A stretch of DNA of 64,000 bases from Streptomyces diastatochromogenes (GTDB lineage: Bacteria; Actinomycetota; Actinomycetes; Streptomycetales; Streptomycetaceae). A program made the translations under genes and the position numbers. Positions 8,709 to 17,496 of this stretch are shown here, piece after piece. Below the pieces are notes generated by a model. It had not been told where the DNA came from and made no database searches. It saw nothing but the letters and a program-made list of their open reading frames with translations. The DNA lies in the NCBI RefSeq assembly GCF_002242805.1, contig NZ_MCGQ01000042.1, positions 82,335 through 146,334 of the forward strand, written 5' to 3'. Numbering within the stretch: the stretch's first letter is position 1; each line of letters starts with the position of its first letter.

Positions 8709-8987
8709 GGACACGGCCTGCTGTGACCGGGAGGTTCGTCGGGTTGGCGGTTGGAGCGGTTGGATGGGTGGTGACGCCGGTTGCGACGCATGCGAGTGGT
8801 CGCGGCGGCAACCTCGGCCGCCTCGATGCCGTCCGCGTCCGCCGCGGCCACACCGCCAGCGGAGCCGCTTCCCGACGCCTCGGAAAAAAAGTTACGGGTC
8901 GCTGTCGATCCGGCCACGTCCCATTCGACGTCATGATGTGCGGCGCCTCGCCACACGATGACGCGACAGGACCTGACGAGGAAAGAC

Positions 8988-9632
8988 GTGGATCAACTGC
9001 TGAGAGTCATGAACTTCAACGTCTCGAGTGACGGCATCGGTGCCGGTGAGCACCAGAGTCTCGAGCGACCGTTCGGCCTCGACCATCCCGAGAGGCTGTT
9101 CTCCTGGGCCGGAGCCACGGCGAGCTGGCCCATGCGCACGGATCCCGGGGGGAGCCGGGGCCTCGACGACTACTTCACGCGAGACTTCGCACGCAACATC
9201 GGTGCCGAGATCATGGGCCGCAACAAGTTCGGGCCCCAGCGCGGGCCCTGGCAGGACCATGAGTGGCGCGGCTGGTGGGGTGACGAGCCCCCGTTCCGCA
9301 CTCCGGTGTTCGTCATGACTCACCACAAGCGCCCGTCGTTCGCGCTGTCCGACACCACGTTCCACTTCGTCGACGGCGACCCGGCCACGGTCCTCGAACG
9401 GGCGCGGGAAGCGGCGGAGGGCAAGGACGTGCGACTCGGTGGCGGGGTTACCACCATCCGGCAGTTCCTTGATGCGGACCTCGTCGACACCATGCATGTA
9501 GCGGTCTCGCCGGTAAAGCTCAGGTCCGGACTACGACTCTGGGAGTCCCCCGATGAGCTGCTCGACCGGTTCCACCTGGAGGTCGTGCCCAGCTCGAGCG
9601 GCGTGACGCACCACCTGTTCTGGCGAAGGTGA
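8988..9632 (+). CDS. RibD/dihydrofolate-reductase-like protein
   Basis: A 214-residue DHFR-fold protein of the RibD_C type. MNFNVSSDGIGAG is the N-terminal strand and loop, EIMGRNKFG follows the domain's first half, FRTPVFVMTHHKRP is mid-protein, and LGGGVTTIRQFLDADLVD (about 150-167) is the cofactor-binding turn. The GTG at 8988 follows GAGG at 6-nt spacing, so it is preferred over the ATG at 8958. It is transcribed alone. It is probably an NADPH-dependent reductase; substrate unknown. Confidence 0.8.
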   Translation: MDQLLRVMNFNVSSDGIGAGEHQSLERPFGLDHPERLFSWAGATASWPMRTDPGGSRGLDDYFTRDFARNIGAEIMGRNKFGPQRGPWQDHEWRGWWGDEPPFRTPVFVMTHHKRPSFALSDTTFHFVDGDPATVLERAREAAEGKDVRLGGGVTTIRQFLDADLVDTMHVAVSPVKLRSGLRLWESPDELLDRFHLEVVPSSSGVTHHLFWRR

Positions 9633-10042
9633 CGCGAGGGCTCACTCGGGGATGCCGGCGCAGTGGATGCCGGCATTTCGGTAGATGATGGGGTAGTTGC
9701 GGGCGCTGTTGCCGATACAGGTCGCGAAAGTCGTCCGCAACTATCCAATGGTCGTAGGGCTCATCGGCCTGCTTGGTTGCTGTGCGGTTCGCCGTCAAAG
9801 CGGGCACGAGCCAGGGCGGTGTCCGGCTGGATGCCGCGAGTGCAGGCCAACGCGACTCGGTCTGGCACTGGCAGCCGCCCTGGGGGGGCGATGGCGCCGG
9901 GCTGGTCGCTGCGGCAGCAGTGGGGCTATGCGCTCCCATAACTCATCGGTGACGAGATCGGTGGTCACGGCAGGAGCTTGCCGGACGAGTCCTGTTGAGC
10001 GTGTTAGGTATGTTGGGCAGGCTTGGGATGCTCGCCCGAAGA
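9633..10042. other. gene-free stretch with unresolved debris
   Basis: No start, ribosome site and family signature occur together here. A minus frame near 9660-9790 (YDHWIVADDFRDLYRQQRP) looks protein-like but could not be assigned. Confidence 0.4.
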
Positions 10043-10300
10043 AAAGTAGCGCGCTGTGATTCCAAGCTCACCCAGGGCTTGCGCCCGCTGTCCCAAGGGC
10101 TCGCGTGGTTCGAGGGGCTGGCGGATGAGGAGCAGGCCGTTACTCTGCGGGATCTCTGCCAGTTCTGCGTCCAGGCCCGCGCCACATCCGAGGACGCCTG
10201 GGAGGGCATCCGGCGGTCCGGGCTCCGGCCGATCCGCACGCCCTCGATTCTTGTCACGCGAGGACGCATGGACGAGCAGTTGGGAAAGTGGGTGCAGGCG
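10043..10300 (+). pseudogene. truncated DUF5958-like gene
   Basis: The frame reads TQGLRPLSQGLAWFEGLADE, CQFCVQARA, EGIRRSGLRPIRTP and RGRMDEQLGK, the conserved order of small Streptomyces DUF5958 proteins. Similarity stops after EQLGK, and the N-terminus has no clear start. Its end meets the end of a DUF6233 remnant on the other strand. Confidence 0.6.
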
Positions 10301-10589
10301 GTGACGCCGTCGGCGGCAGATGCCGCGCCTCGCTCCGGTCGATGGGGCGGCGCCGTTTGCCTGCCATGTGGCAGCTGCCCTGGCGCAGCTGCGTGGGTGT
10401 CTGGCCGACGCCGATGCCGAGTTGAACGATCCAGTCCGGCGGCCTTGGCCTCGTCCGTCGGCCGTGGTCGGCCCCGGCCTGCCGCTGAACGAGCAGTTCG
10501 ATCTTGCGGTCGATACGTGCCAGGCACCTCGCGTGTCAGATCCGGAGCATCTGCAGACGCTCGAGGTCGGACAGCGAGTCGCCGAACAT
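10254..10589 (-). pseudogene. degenerate DUF6233-like gene
   Basis: From an ATG at 10589 the frame gives MFGDSLSDLERLQMLRI followed by an in-frame TGA. It then continues PPDWIVQLGIGVGQTP and GSCHMAGKRRRPIDRSEAR, the signature of DUF6233 proteins. The expected TACTH segment appears near 10291-10305 in another frame. One nonsense and one frameshift mutation are therefore visible. Confidence 0.65.
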
Positions 10590-10827
10590 ATGTTTGATTC
10601 TAGATCCATGATCGGCTGCCACGCACTCGCGTGTTCGATGCCCTGTCCCAGTGAAGAGTGATCGTTGCCGGCGAAGCTTGATGATCAGCGAATTCGTGCC
10701 GTCGGCCACTGATCGGCACGCCGGCCGGGCGGACCCCGCTGCTCATCCGGCTGCATCCGGCATGACCGTGTCTGACGTGAGAGGTGTCGGGATCGGTGTG
10801 AGACTGGGCGCGGAAGGGGTGATCCCC

Positions 10828-12036
10828 GTGTCCGACCCACCGCACGCGTCCGCCGGTTCCGACGCCGCCGTCGACGAGAGTCGGCTGGAGGCGCTGATCA
10901 TCGAGGCTCAGACGGCCCTGCCGTTCGAACTGTCGGCCCTGGCGAACCGGTGCGCTTCGGCTCTCGGCCTGGATACCGCGCTGATCTACCTCGTAGACCT
11001 GCAACAACGGCTGCTCATCCCACTCGACGAGGCTTTGGAGTCGCTGTCGGTGGCCGGCTCATCGGCCGGCTGGGCGTACCGCACTGTCTCGCCGCGGGTG
11101 GTCGACGCCGACGACGGCGTGATCGTCTGGATGCCTCTGGTCGACGGTGCGGAGCGGCTGGGCGTGCTGGCGGTGCGGACCGCTTCGCTCGACGGGGTAC
11201 GGATGCGCCGCAGCAGGATGCTGGCCCATCTGTTCGCCATGCTGATCACCTCCAAGCGTGCCTACAGCGACTGGCTCGCCGCCCGCACCCGCACCTCGGC
11301 CATGCGGTTGCCCGCAGAGATGCTGCGGGCATTCCTGCCACCCCACACCGTCGGCAGCAGCAGGTGTGTCTCGACCGCGGTCCTGGAACCGGCGTACGAC
11401 ATCGCCGGCGACGCCTTCGACCACTCGGTGGTCAAGAACGTGCTGCACACCATGATCCTCGATTCCATGGGGCACGATCTGGCCTCCGGCCTGACCACGT
11501 CGGTCGCCATGGCGGCGGCGCGGAACACCCGCCGCGGCGGTGGCGACCTGGCCGACATCGTCGGCTCCGTCGACCAGGCGCTCGCCCAGTGGCTGCCCGA
11601 CCATTTCTGCACCGGCGTGCTGTGTCGGCTCGATGCGGTCACCGGGGTGCTGAGCTGGGTCAATTGCGGTCACCCTCCGCCACTGCTGATCCGTTCCGAG
11701 CGGGTGGTCGAGGGCGCGCTGGACAGCCCCCCGCAGCCCCCGATCGGCCTGGCCGGCCACCTCGCCCCGGCAGCCCGGCAGGTCCACGAGACGACACTGA
11801 AACCGGACGACCACGTCCTGCTCTACACCGACGGCGTCGTGGAGGCACGCGACGCGAGCGGAGTGGAGTTCGGCCTGGACCGGTTCACCGACTTCATCAT
11901 CCGCTCCTCCGCCGCCGGACAGCGCCCGGCCGAGGTGCTGCGGCTGCTCATCCACGCCATCCTCGACCACCAGCGCAACCAGCTGCGGGACGACGCGACC
12001 ATCCTGCTCTTCGAATGGCGCCCGCAGCTCCGGTGA
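10828..12036 (+). CDS. SpoIIE-type PP2C serine phosphatase
   Basis: A 402-residue protein. Residues about 20-165 form a GAF-like sensory region (ELSALANRCASALGLDTALI, DGAERLGVLAVR). Residues about 190-400 form a SpoIIE/RsbU-type PP2C domain: EPAYDIAGDAFDHS, LDSMGHDLASGLTTS, LSWVNCGHPPPLLI, VLLYTDGVVEARD and LRDDATILLFEW, with the metal-binding Asp residues in place. The GTG at 10828 follows GGAAGGGG; longer starts upstream lack this. Such proteins dephosphorylate anti-anti-sigma factors, but no partner gene is nearby. Confidence 0.85.
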   Translation: MSDPPHASAGSDAAVDESRLEALIIEAQTALPFELSALANRCASALGLDTALIYLVDLQQRLLIPLDEALESLSVAGSSAGWAYRTVSPRVVDADDGVIVWMPLVDGAERLGVLAVRTASLDGVRMRRSRMLAHLFAMLITSKRAYSDWLAARTRTSAMRLPAEMLRAFLPPHTVGSSRCVSTAVLEPAYDIAGDAFDHSVVKNVLHTMILDSMGHDLASGLTTSVAMAAARNTRRGGGDLADIVGSVDQALAQWLPDHFCTGVLCRLDAVTGVLSWVNCGHPPPLLIRSERVVEGALDSPPQPPIGLAGHLAPAARQVHETTLKPDDHVLLYTDGVVEARDASGVEFGLDRFTDFIIRSSAAGQRPAEVLRLLIHAILDHQRNQLRDDATILLFEWRPQLR

Positions 12037-12092
12037 AGCGGTGGCTTCCTCGACGGTCTCCCTGAGACATGAGCCTTCCCCCGGGCGACGGT

Positions 12093-12435
12093 CGACAAGG
12101 GAGCTGCTCGATATCCCTGGGGTCGTCAGTCCGCTGCACCACGGGTATGCGGCCAGTCGCATGCTCGACGAGCCGCTCCAGCTCCTCTTCGGCTCCGACG
12201 CGCTCCTCGACACCATCGCCGACACCCCGGCCCCGGCCACCTTCATGGGTGAGCACACCCACCTCGTCTGGCCCGCCGACCACGGCCTGCGCCGCATCCC
12301 GGTGACCGACCCGACACCCGTCTACCCGCACTCGCTCCTCTGGCACCGCGACAACCCCCACCCAGCGCTGGCCCCCTCCGCGCCCACCTCGCCGCCACCG
12401 CGGCCAAGCGGCAACACGGGACAGCCGTCCACTGA
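12093..12435 (+). pseudogene. LysR-type regulator, C-terminal remnant
   Basis: The frame reads DEPLQLLFGSDALLDTIAD, ATFMGEHTHLVWPADHGLRR and YPHSLLWHRDNPHPAL, the end of a LysR substrate-binding domain. After a frameshift near 12370 the last part (LRAHLAATAAKRQHG) runs to a TGA at 12435. The DNA-binding half is missing. Confidence 0.6.
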
Positions 12436-12705
12436 AGCGAAGCGCGCCGCGGTGCCGGACGTTGCGGGCGCCACCCGCCGCCAGGGCCCCGCGCAGCCAG
12501 AGGGCCGGGACGCAGCCGGGCCGCGGCCACGCAGCTCCCAGCGCGACGAGCTGGGCCGTGACGTACTCGTGGTCCTGCTCCCGGCGGCGGATCTCCTGCG
12601 CCGCCCGGTCGGAAGCGCGCGGGTGCCCGAATTCTCTGATGCGGTGAGGCCCGAACCCCACCGCGAGCGCCGTCGCAAGCCGAGGCAGCTCGCAGGGTGT
12701 GGCTT

Positions 12706-12729
12706 GACCTTCGGCCTGAGTCGAAGGTC
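12706..12729 (+). promoter_or_regulatory. MerR-type promoter/operator
   Basis: GACCTTCG-GCCTGAGT-CGAAGGTC is a perfect 8-8-8 inverted repeat lying between a TTGACC -35 and a CTACCG -10 separated by 19 bp. That overlong spacer is the hallmark of MerR-regulated promoters. It directs transcription toward the MerR remnant at 12742. Confidence 0.7.
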
Positions 12730-12741
12730 TACCGTCGAGAT

Positions 12742-12873
12742 GTGAGCACGATGCGGATCTCCCAGCTCTCCGGGCGCCCTGGCGTTCCGGCCACCACCCC
12801 GCGCTTCCGCGCCGGCTCGGCCGAGGGCCCCGCTGCGATGAGTTCCGGCCGGGTCGCGGGTCTGTTCTGGTGA
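12742..12873 (+). pseudogene. MerR-family regulator, N-terminal remnant
   Basis: MRISQLSGRPGVPATTPRF is the start of a MerR helix-turn-helix (usually MRISQLSERSGVPATTLRF), but the expected YE turn and everything after it are lost. A TGA ends the frame at 12873. The intact operator just upstream suggests recent decay. Confidence 0.6.
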
Positions 12874-12927
12874 CCGTCGTAGGGCGTCGTACGACGCTGC
12901 CCGGCACGAGACACCACGGAGGACATC

Positions 12928-13710
12928 ATGACGACCACGCCGGACGACCCGACCACCACGCTGCCCGGCCGCCCACCCGTCGTTGACCTGGCCACCTGGC
13001 AGGCCGCCCGGGACGAGCTCCTGGTCCGCGAGAAGGCCCACACCCGCGAGGGCGACGCCCTCGCCGCGGCCCGCCGCCGGTTGCCGATGGTGGAGTTCGA
13101 CGGGACGGTCGAGGTCGTCGGACCCGACGGCCCCGTTCCGTTCGTGGACCTGTTCCAGGGCCGCGACGAGCTCGTGGTCTACAAGCACATGTGGTACGAC
13201 GGCGCGCCGCACCAGGGGCAGTGCGAGGGCTGCACCACCACGGCCTGGCACCTGAAGGACGCCGTCTACCTCAACGCTCGCGGCGTCTCGTTCGCCATCC
13301 TGACCACGGGCCGGTGGGACGAGGTGGCCTCCTACGTCGAGTTCATGGGCTACACCCAGCCCTGGTACTCGGTGCGCGACGTGGACGCGCCGGTCGGCGG
13401 CAGCATGGGGTACCTCACCTGCTTCCTGCGCGACGGCGACCGCGTGTTCCTCACCTACTCCACGACGGGCCGTGGCAACGAGCCGGTCAACGGCTCCCTC
13501 AGCCTGCTCGACATGACGCCCTACGGCCGCGGCGAGACATGGGAGGACAACCCCGAGGGCTGGCCCGAGGGGCGCAGCCCGTGCTGGTCCTGGCGCTCGG
13601 ACGCGGACGGGAACGCCACCTGGGGCCCGACGAGCCGCCCCGTGCCGCAGTGGACCCGCCCCGGCGCGACCCCCGTGGAGACCCTCGGCCGGCACGGCCA
13701 CCACCACTGA
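12928..13710 (+). CDS. DUF899 thioredoxin-fold protein
   Basis: A 260-residue cytoplasmic protein of the DUF899 family (thioredoxin-like fold). Signature segments are LVREKAHTREGDALAAARRR, FQGRDELVVYKHMWYDG, QCEGCTTTAWH (Cys near 92 and 95) and SMGYLTCFLRDGDRVFLTY. GGAGGA precedes the ATG. The repressor remnant just upstream suggests the gene may once have belonged to a MerR-controlled unit, but the operator promoter now fires into a broken regulator first. Function unknown. Confidence 0.8.
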   Translation: MTTTPDDPTTTLPGRPPVVDLATWQAARDELLVREKAHTREGDALAAARRRLPMVEFDGTVEVVGPDGPVPFVDLFQGRDELVVYKHMWYDGAPHQGQCEGCTTTAWHLKDAVYLNARGVSFAILTTGRWDEVASYVEFMGYTQPWYSVRDVDAPVGGSMGYLTCFLRDGDRVFLTYSTTGRGNEPVNGSLSLLDMTPYGRGETWEDNPEGWPEGRSPCWSWRSDADGNATWGPTSRPVPQWTRPGATPVETLGRHGHHH

Positions 13711-13991
13711 CGCGCCTCCGCCGACAGCGTCGGCAAAAGGTGTCAGGTGCCGGTCTCTGAACCTGTTCGGCGCCCTCCGAGGGCCCGGAAGCGAGTTCTG
13801 CCGCAGCGTGACAGCGACCCTGACCTGGCAATAATCGGTTGCCCGTTGGCGATCGGGGTGGATGCAATGTCCGGCATGGTCACCCAGGTGCGCCCGCCAC
13901 GGCGAGATGAGATGAACGCGCACTACCGGGCCTTGCCAGTCTGCGATCCGCGCACACCGCATCCGGATCGCCACACGGGAGACGCCACCGC

Positions 13992-15104
13992 ATGAATACG
14001 CCACCATCGCCACCTGAAGCGGAGCGGACTGACGGATCATCCGTCCAGATCGGCGCTCTCGTTCCGCTGACTCGGCCTGGCTGGGCCGAGGCAGGCCGAC
14101 ACTTGCTCGCCGGACTCGAGTTGGCCGTCCACGAGGTCAACGATGCCGGCGGGATCGTCGGACGACCACTCGAGCTGGTGGTCCGAGACACCGCGGCCGA
14201 TCCACAGAGGGCCGCAGCGGCCGTAGACGAATTTGCTCGCTTGGGCGTGGCCGCCTTGGCGGGGGAGTACCACAGCGTCGTCGCTCGCGCTGCTGCCGCC
14301 AGGGCCGACGCCCTCGGCCTGCCGTTCCTCTGCTCGTCAGCGGTTCTCGACGCGCTCACCGAACAGCCGACGGAATGGGTCGCGCGCCTGTCCCCGCCGC
14401 AGTCCCGCGGGTGGCAGTTCTACGCGGACTTCCTCCTCGGCGCGGGCCACAGCCGAATCGCCGTAGCAGCCCAGCCGAGCGTCTACTGGGCATCTGGGAC
14501 CCGCATTCTGCGGGACTACCTTGCTCCGCGCGGCGGCACCGTCATCGAACTCGACATGAGCGCGCTCAGCCCCACGGCCTTGTGTGACGAGCTCGTCGAC
14601 CATCGCGCGACAGCCCTCCTTCTTCTGGTCGGCCACCCGGAGCCGGCAGTGCCGATCGTCAAGTCCGTCCGCCGCGACCAGCGCCTCGCCGAGATCATGA
14701 TCGGTGCTCCGGCCGGGCAACCGGAGTTCGCCGAATGGGCGACGTTGCTGGGCGACGACAGTGCCGGGGTCCCGTTCTTGCGCTACTTGCCCGAGCGCCT
14801 CAGCCCACTCGGTGCACGAGTCGAGAAGGCCCTCCGTGAGCGGCTGGCCGAAGCGCCCTCCTTCGTCGCCTTCGAGGGCTACGACACGGTCACCGTCCTC
14901 GCCGATGTGCTGGGTTCTCACGGCGCGGACCGGGCGCGCACCGCCGAATCCTGGCCGCGCGTTGCAGTCGAAGGCACCCGCGGGCAGATCCAGTTCTCCC
15001 GCACGCCAGGCATCAGCGTTTGGCAATGGGCTTGGACACCCATCCAAGTCGTTGATCGAGATCCGGCGCAACCCGATCGCTTTCGGATCCTGCACACCGG
15101 ATGA
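13992..15104 (+). CDS. periplasmic-binding-protein-type receptor lacking a signal peptide
   Basis: A 370-residue protein with the fold of Leu/Ile/Val-type substrate-binding proteins (Peripla_BP_6): VQIGALVPLTRPGW, LAGLELAVHEVNDAGGIVGR (near 45-64), GVAALAGEYHSVV, FLCSSAVLDAL and FVAFEGYDTVTVLADVL. The N-terminus (MNTPPSPPEAERTDG) has no signal peptide or lipobox, and no ABC permease or ATPase is adjacent. It probably acts in the cytoplasm as a soluble ligand-binding protein, or was cut from a larger protein. Confidence 0.75.
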   Translation: MNTPPSPPEAERTDGSSVQIGALVPLTRPGWAEAGRHLLAGLELAVHEVNDAGGIVGRPLELVVRDTAADPQRAAAAVDEFARLGVAALAGEYHSVVARAAAARADALGLPFLCSSAVLDALTEQPTEWVARLSPPQSRGWQFYADFLLGAGHSRIAVAAQPSVYWASGTRILRDYLAPRGGTVIELDMSALSPTALCDELVDHRATALLLLVGHPEPAVPIVKSVRRDQRLAEIMIGAPAGQPEFAEWATLLGDDSAGVPFLRYLPERLSPLGARVEKALRERLAEAPSFVAFEGYDTVTVLADVLGSHGADRARTAESWPRVAVEGTRGQIQFSRTPGISVWQWAWTPIQVVDRDPAQPDRFRILHTG

Positions 15105-15114
15105 GAGGGCACGG

Positions 15115-15449
15115 AGGTCGCGGGGCCGGCCTCGGCGGCCTGTTCCAGCAGGCCCCGTGCGCAGTCCGCGCAGCGCATGGCGGTCTTCTCGTGAAGCCCG
15201 AACATCTCAGCAAGGTGGAGGGGGTCGGGGCCTCGGACTATGGCCTCATGAATGCCCCCAGCCCCCTGGATCGCGAGCAAGTCCAGCCCGCTCTCACAGA
15301 GTTGGGACGCGCAGAAATTCCGCAGGACGTGCGGTGTCAGCTTCTCGCCCCACCCGGGCAGGTGTGCTTTGGACGCGGCCTTGAGCCCGCTGCGCGGGGC
15401 GCCGTCGCTCACCCGGCGAGAGGAGCCGTCGGCGTTCTTACGCTCTGAG
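15115..15449 (-). pseudogene. tyrosine recombinase, C-terminal remnant (fused to another recombinase tail)
   Basis: From 15449 down, the frame reads SERKNADGSSRRV, then LTPHVLRNFCASQLCESGLD and LLAIQ, the catalytic HxLR region of a XerC/D-type recombinase (the usual RH after HVL is changed to RN). At about 15268 it switches to DPLHLAEMFGLHEKTAMR, the tail of a different recombinase family. The first part continues exactly where the remnant at 17490-18105 stops (FPSE then RKNADG). Confidence 0.65.
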
Positions 15450-15522
15450 AGGTTGTTCTGTGGGTCTTCGTCTGGATTCAGTCTGAGGTCACGTCTCCGA
15501 GATGAGTGCGACCGGGCAGGCT

Positions 15523-15552
15523 GCGGTGCCCGGCCTGAAGGCCGGGCACCGC
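15523..15552. terminator. strong bidirectional hairpin
   Basis: Perfect 13-bp stem (GCGGTGCCCGGCC / GGCCGGGCACCGC) with a TGAA loop, 24 nt beyond the stop of the minus-strand membrane gene. It is probably that gene's terminator. Confidence 0.75.
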
Positions 15553-15575
15553 GACCATCTCCTGCGCAGGCGGCG

Positions 15576-16241
15576 TCAGTGCTGCGGGGCCGGTGAGCCG
15601 ACGGGTGCACGTCGTGCGGCGCTGCGGTAGGTGGAGATACCCAGCGCGAGCAGCCAGTAGCTGAGGAGCGCGCCCATCAGGGCGGTGGTGCCCCAGCCGT
15701 TCGCCGCGTAAAAGTGTGCCGGGGTGTTACCGAAGAACAGGGACGGCACGAAGATCAGGTTGGCCCCGGCCAGGACGTAAGCCGAGCGGCCGGTCCAGCG
15801 CGGCAGCAGGTTCGTACGACTGATGCCATAACCCACCGCGATCAGGAAGATCGCGAGCATGAGGCGACCGATCGCCCCGTAGAGGATGTAAGTGCCGCTG
15901 ACCGTAATGGTCGGGTCGATCGGGTGGTCGGCGGCGATGACCGCGCCAGCTTCCAGCCCGCTGGAGACCAGGGTGATCGTCGCGTAAACCAGTCCGGTGG
16001 CGAAGGCCATCGTTCCGACCCATTCGTAGGCGGGGCTCACGCGCTTGACCAGTTCGCGGAAGGCCGTCACAAACACGATCAGGAACGCCAGCGCGATCAT
16101 TGCGATCAGTAGCCTGGTCAAGACGTTCGAGTCCGGCGGCGGGCCGGAGTAGATGAAGTACAGGGGCACTTCGACGATGAAGGCGGTCGCGGCGGCGATG
16201 CCGGCGAGGCCCGTCAGGCGCCTGGCGATGGTTTCGTTCAT
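15576..16241 (-). CDS. DUF4386-like integral membrane protein
   Basis: A 221-residue protein with about six membrane helices: GLAGIAAATAFIVEVPLYFI near 9-28, LLIAMIALAFLIVFVTAF, VGTMAFATGLVYATITLV, ILYGAIGRLMLAIFLIAVGY, VLAGANLIFVPSLFF and a final one before residue 200. The ATG at 16241 follows AGGGGG, which favours it over upstream starts. The layout resembles DUF4386 proteins; function unknown. It lies inside the segment that interrupts the recombinase gene, so it may be a passenger. Confidence 0.65.
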   Translation of the reverse strand: MNETIARRLTGLAGIAAATAFIVEVPLYFIYSGPPPDSNVLTRLLIAMIALAFLIVFVTAFRELVKRVSPAYEWVGTMAFATGLVYATITLVSSGLEAGAVIAADHPIDPTITVSGTYILYGAIGRLMLAIFLIAVGYGISRTNLLPRWTGRSAYVLAGANLIFVPSLFFGNTPAHFYAANGWGTTALMGALLSYWLLALGISTYRSAARRAPVGSPAPQH

Positions 16242-16400
16242 GGGTGTCCCCCTGGGGTGTCCGTGTGCTGGGTTCCTCGTCGGTTCATTGCCGATGAGGT
16301 GAATCGTGCCGCGCACGGTGCTCCTCGTCGCTGGGCCTGGACACCGAATGGGGGGTGGTCCTACCGTCACCTGCTGCCTGGCGAAGTTGCTGGTGTCGAT

Positions 16401-16420
16401 CTCAGAGGTCGTTAAGTCCG
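16401..16420. repeat. 20-bp inverted repeat, left copy
   Basis: Matches the reverse complement of 17477-17496 at 19 of 20 bases. The pair bounds a 1.1-kb segment carrying the monooxygenase gene. It looks like an insertion-sequence end. Confidence 0.6.
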
Positions 16421-16866
16421 ATCTTCCTCGGTTCGTGATCGCTCGATCGTGGTACGGATCGCCATACGGGCCGACTGTTCGCCATGTGCATGCGGGGATG
16501 CGCGCATGGACCGAAGACCGAATCCGAGCGACCTCTTGGACGAGCAGTGGGCATTCCCCATGCGGGGCGGTGCTCCTGAGGATTGACGGTATTTCACCTC
16601 TGCCCGTGTCGGCCGCGAGCCCGCGCCCCCTCAGGGTCCGGTGTCATCCACAGGTCTGACACGGCTTCGCGCGGTCCGACCGAAGTCGTCCATCGGAACG
16701 GGAACTGCGGCTGACTTCACGGCCCGCTTACGCCGGGACGATGGAACGGTCCCCAGAAAGCAGTACCCGTAGGGACAAGCGAGCGTCGTGAGCGTCGCCG
16801 GACCCAGTACGGCGGTGGCCCGCCTCGGTGCCGTGGGACTACCGATAGCGAGAGGAAGTATCGAAG

Positions 16867-17217
16867 ATGACCAAGCTGCAGAGCCTGGACCCGATTACGC
16901 CGATCTTCGCGCAGTTCAAGGAGAAGACCGGGCCCATCGTCCTGGCCAACACCTTCTTCGTTCCGAAGGAGAGGACCGAAGCGTTCCTGGCTCTCTTCCG
17001 GAGGCAGGCGGAGTTCATGAAGGCTCAGCCGGGATTCGTCTCCCTGCAGATGCACAAGGGAACGGCGGACAGTCAACTTCTGATGAACGTCGCGGTCTGG
17101 GAGTCGACCGAGGCTCTCGCCACGGCGTTCGGCAGCCCGGAGTTTCAGCGCACGGCTGCCGAGTTCCCCGACGACATCGTGTCGTACCCGCACATCTTCG
17201 AGCAGGTCGACGTATGA
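16867..17217 (+). CDS. antibiotic-biosynthesis-monooxygenase (ABM) domain protein
   Basis: A 116-residue ferredoxin-like alpha/beta protein. The ABM pattern is clear: VLANTFFVPKERTEAFLALF, QPGFVSLQMHKG, LLMNVAVWESTEALATAF and the closing FEQVDV. ABM proteins act as dimers and include cofactor-independent monooxygenases and haem-degrading enzymes; the substrate is unknown. A GAGAGGAAG lies upstream of the ATG, slightly far. The 16242-16866 stretch before it has no other gene. It sits between the two 20-bp inverted repeats. Confidence 0.75.
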   Translation: MTKLQSLDPITPIFAQFKEKTGPIVLANTFFVPKERTEAFLALFRRQAEFMKAQPGFVSLQMHKGTADSQLLMNVAVWESTEALATAFGSPEFQRTAAEFPDDIVSYPHIFEQVDV

Positions 17218-17476
17218 CACAGCAACTGTAGAGGCGTGACCGTGCTCGGCAGCGACTCCGCCCGGCGCGGCACCGTCTCCTTCCATGGTCGACGGGTTCC
17301 TCGCCCCCCCTCTCGTCCACCGCGGCGGTTCACGTCCGCCGAGTTCGAGGTGGAGGCCAAGATCCTCGCCCGCGACGGCGAAGTCCGCCCGCCCTTGACC
17401 AACGTCACCCGCTCACGCCTGGGACGACCCGTCCACCAAGTACTCCTCGAACAACCAGCACGCGGAATATCGCAAA

Positions 17477-17496
17477 CGGACTTAACGCCCTCTGAG
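17477..17496. repeat. 20-bp inverted repeat, right copy
   Basis: CGGACTTAACGCCCTCTGAG, inverted partner of 16401-16420. Its outer seven bases (CTCTGAG) also occur at 15443-15449, the other edge of the recombinase interruption. Confidence 0.6.

Noticed and set aside
12322..14040. 572-residue minus-strand open frame
   Set aside because: Covers DUF899 and regulator remnants on the plus strand with shadow-like composition.
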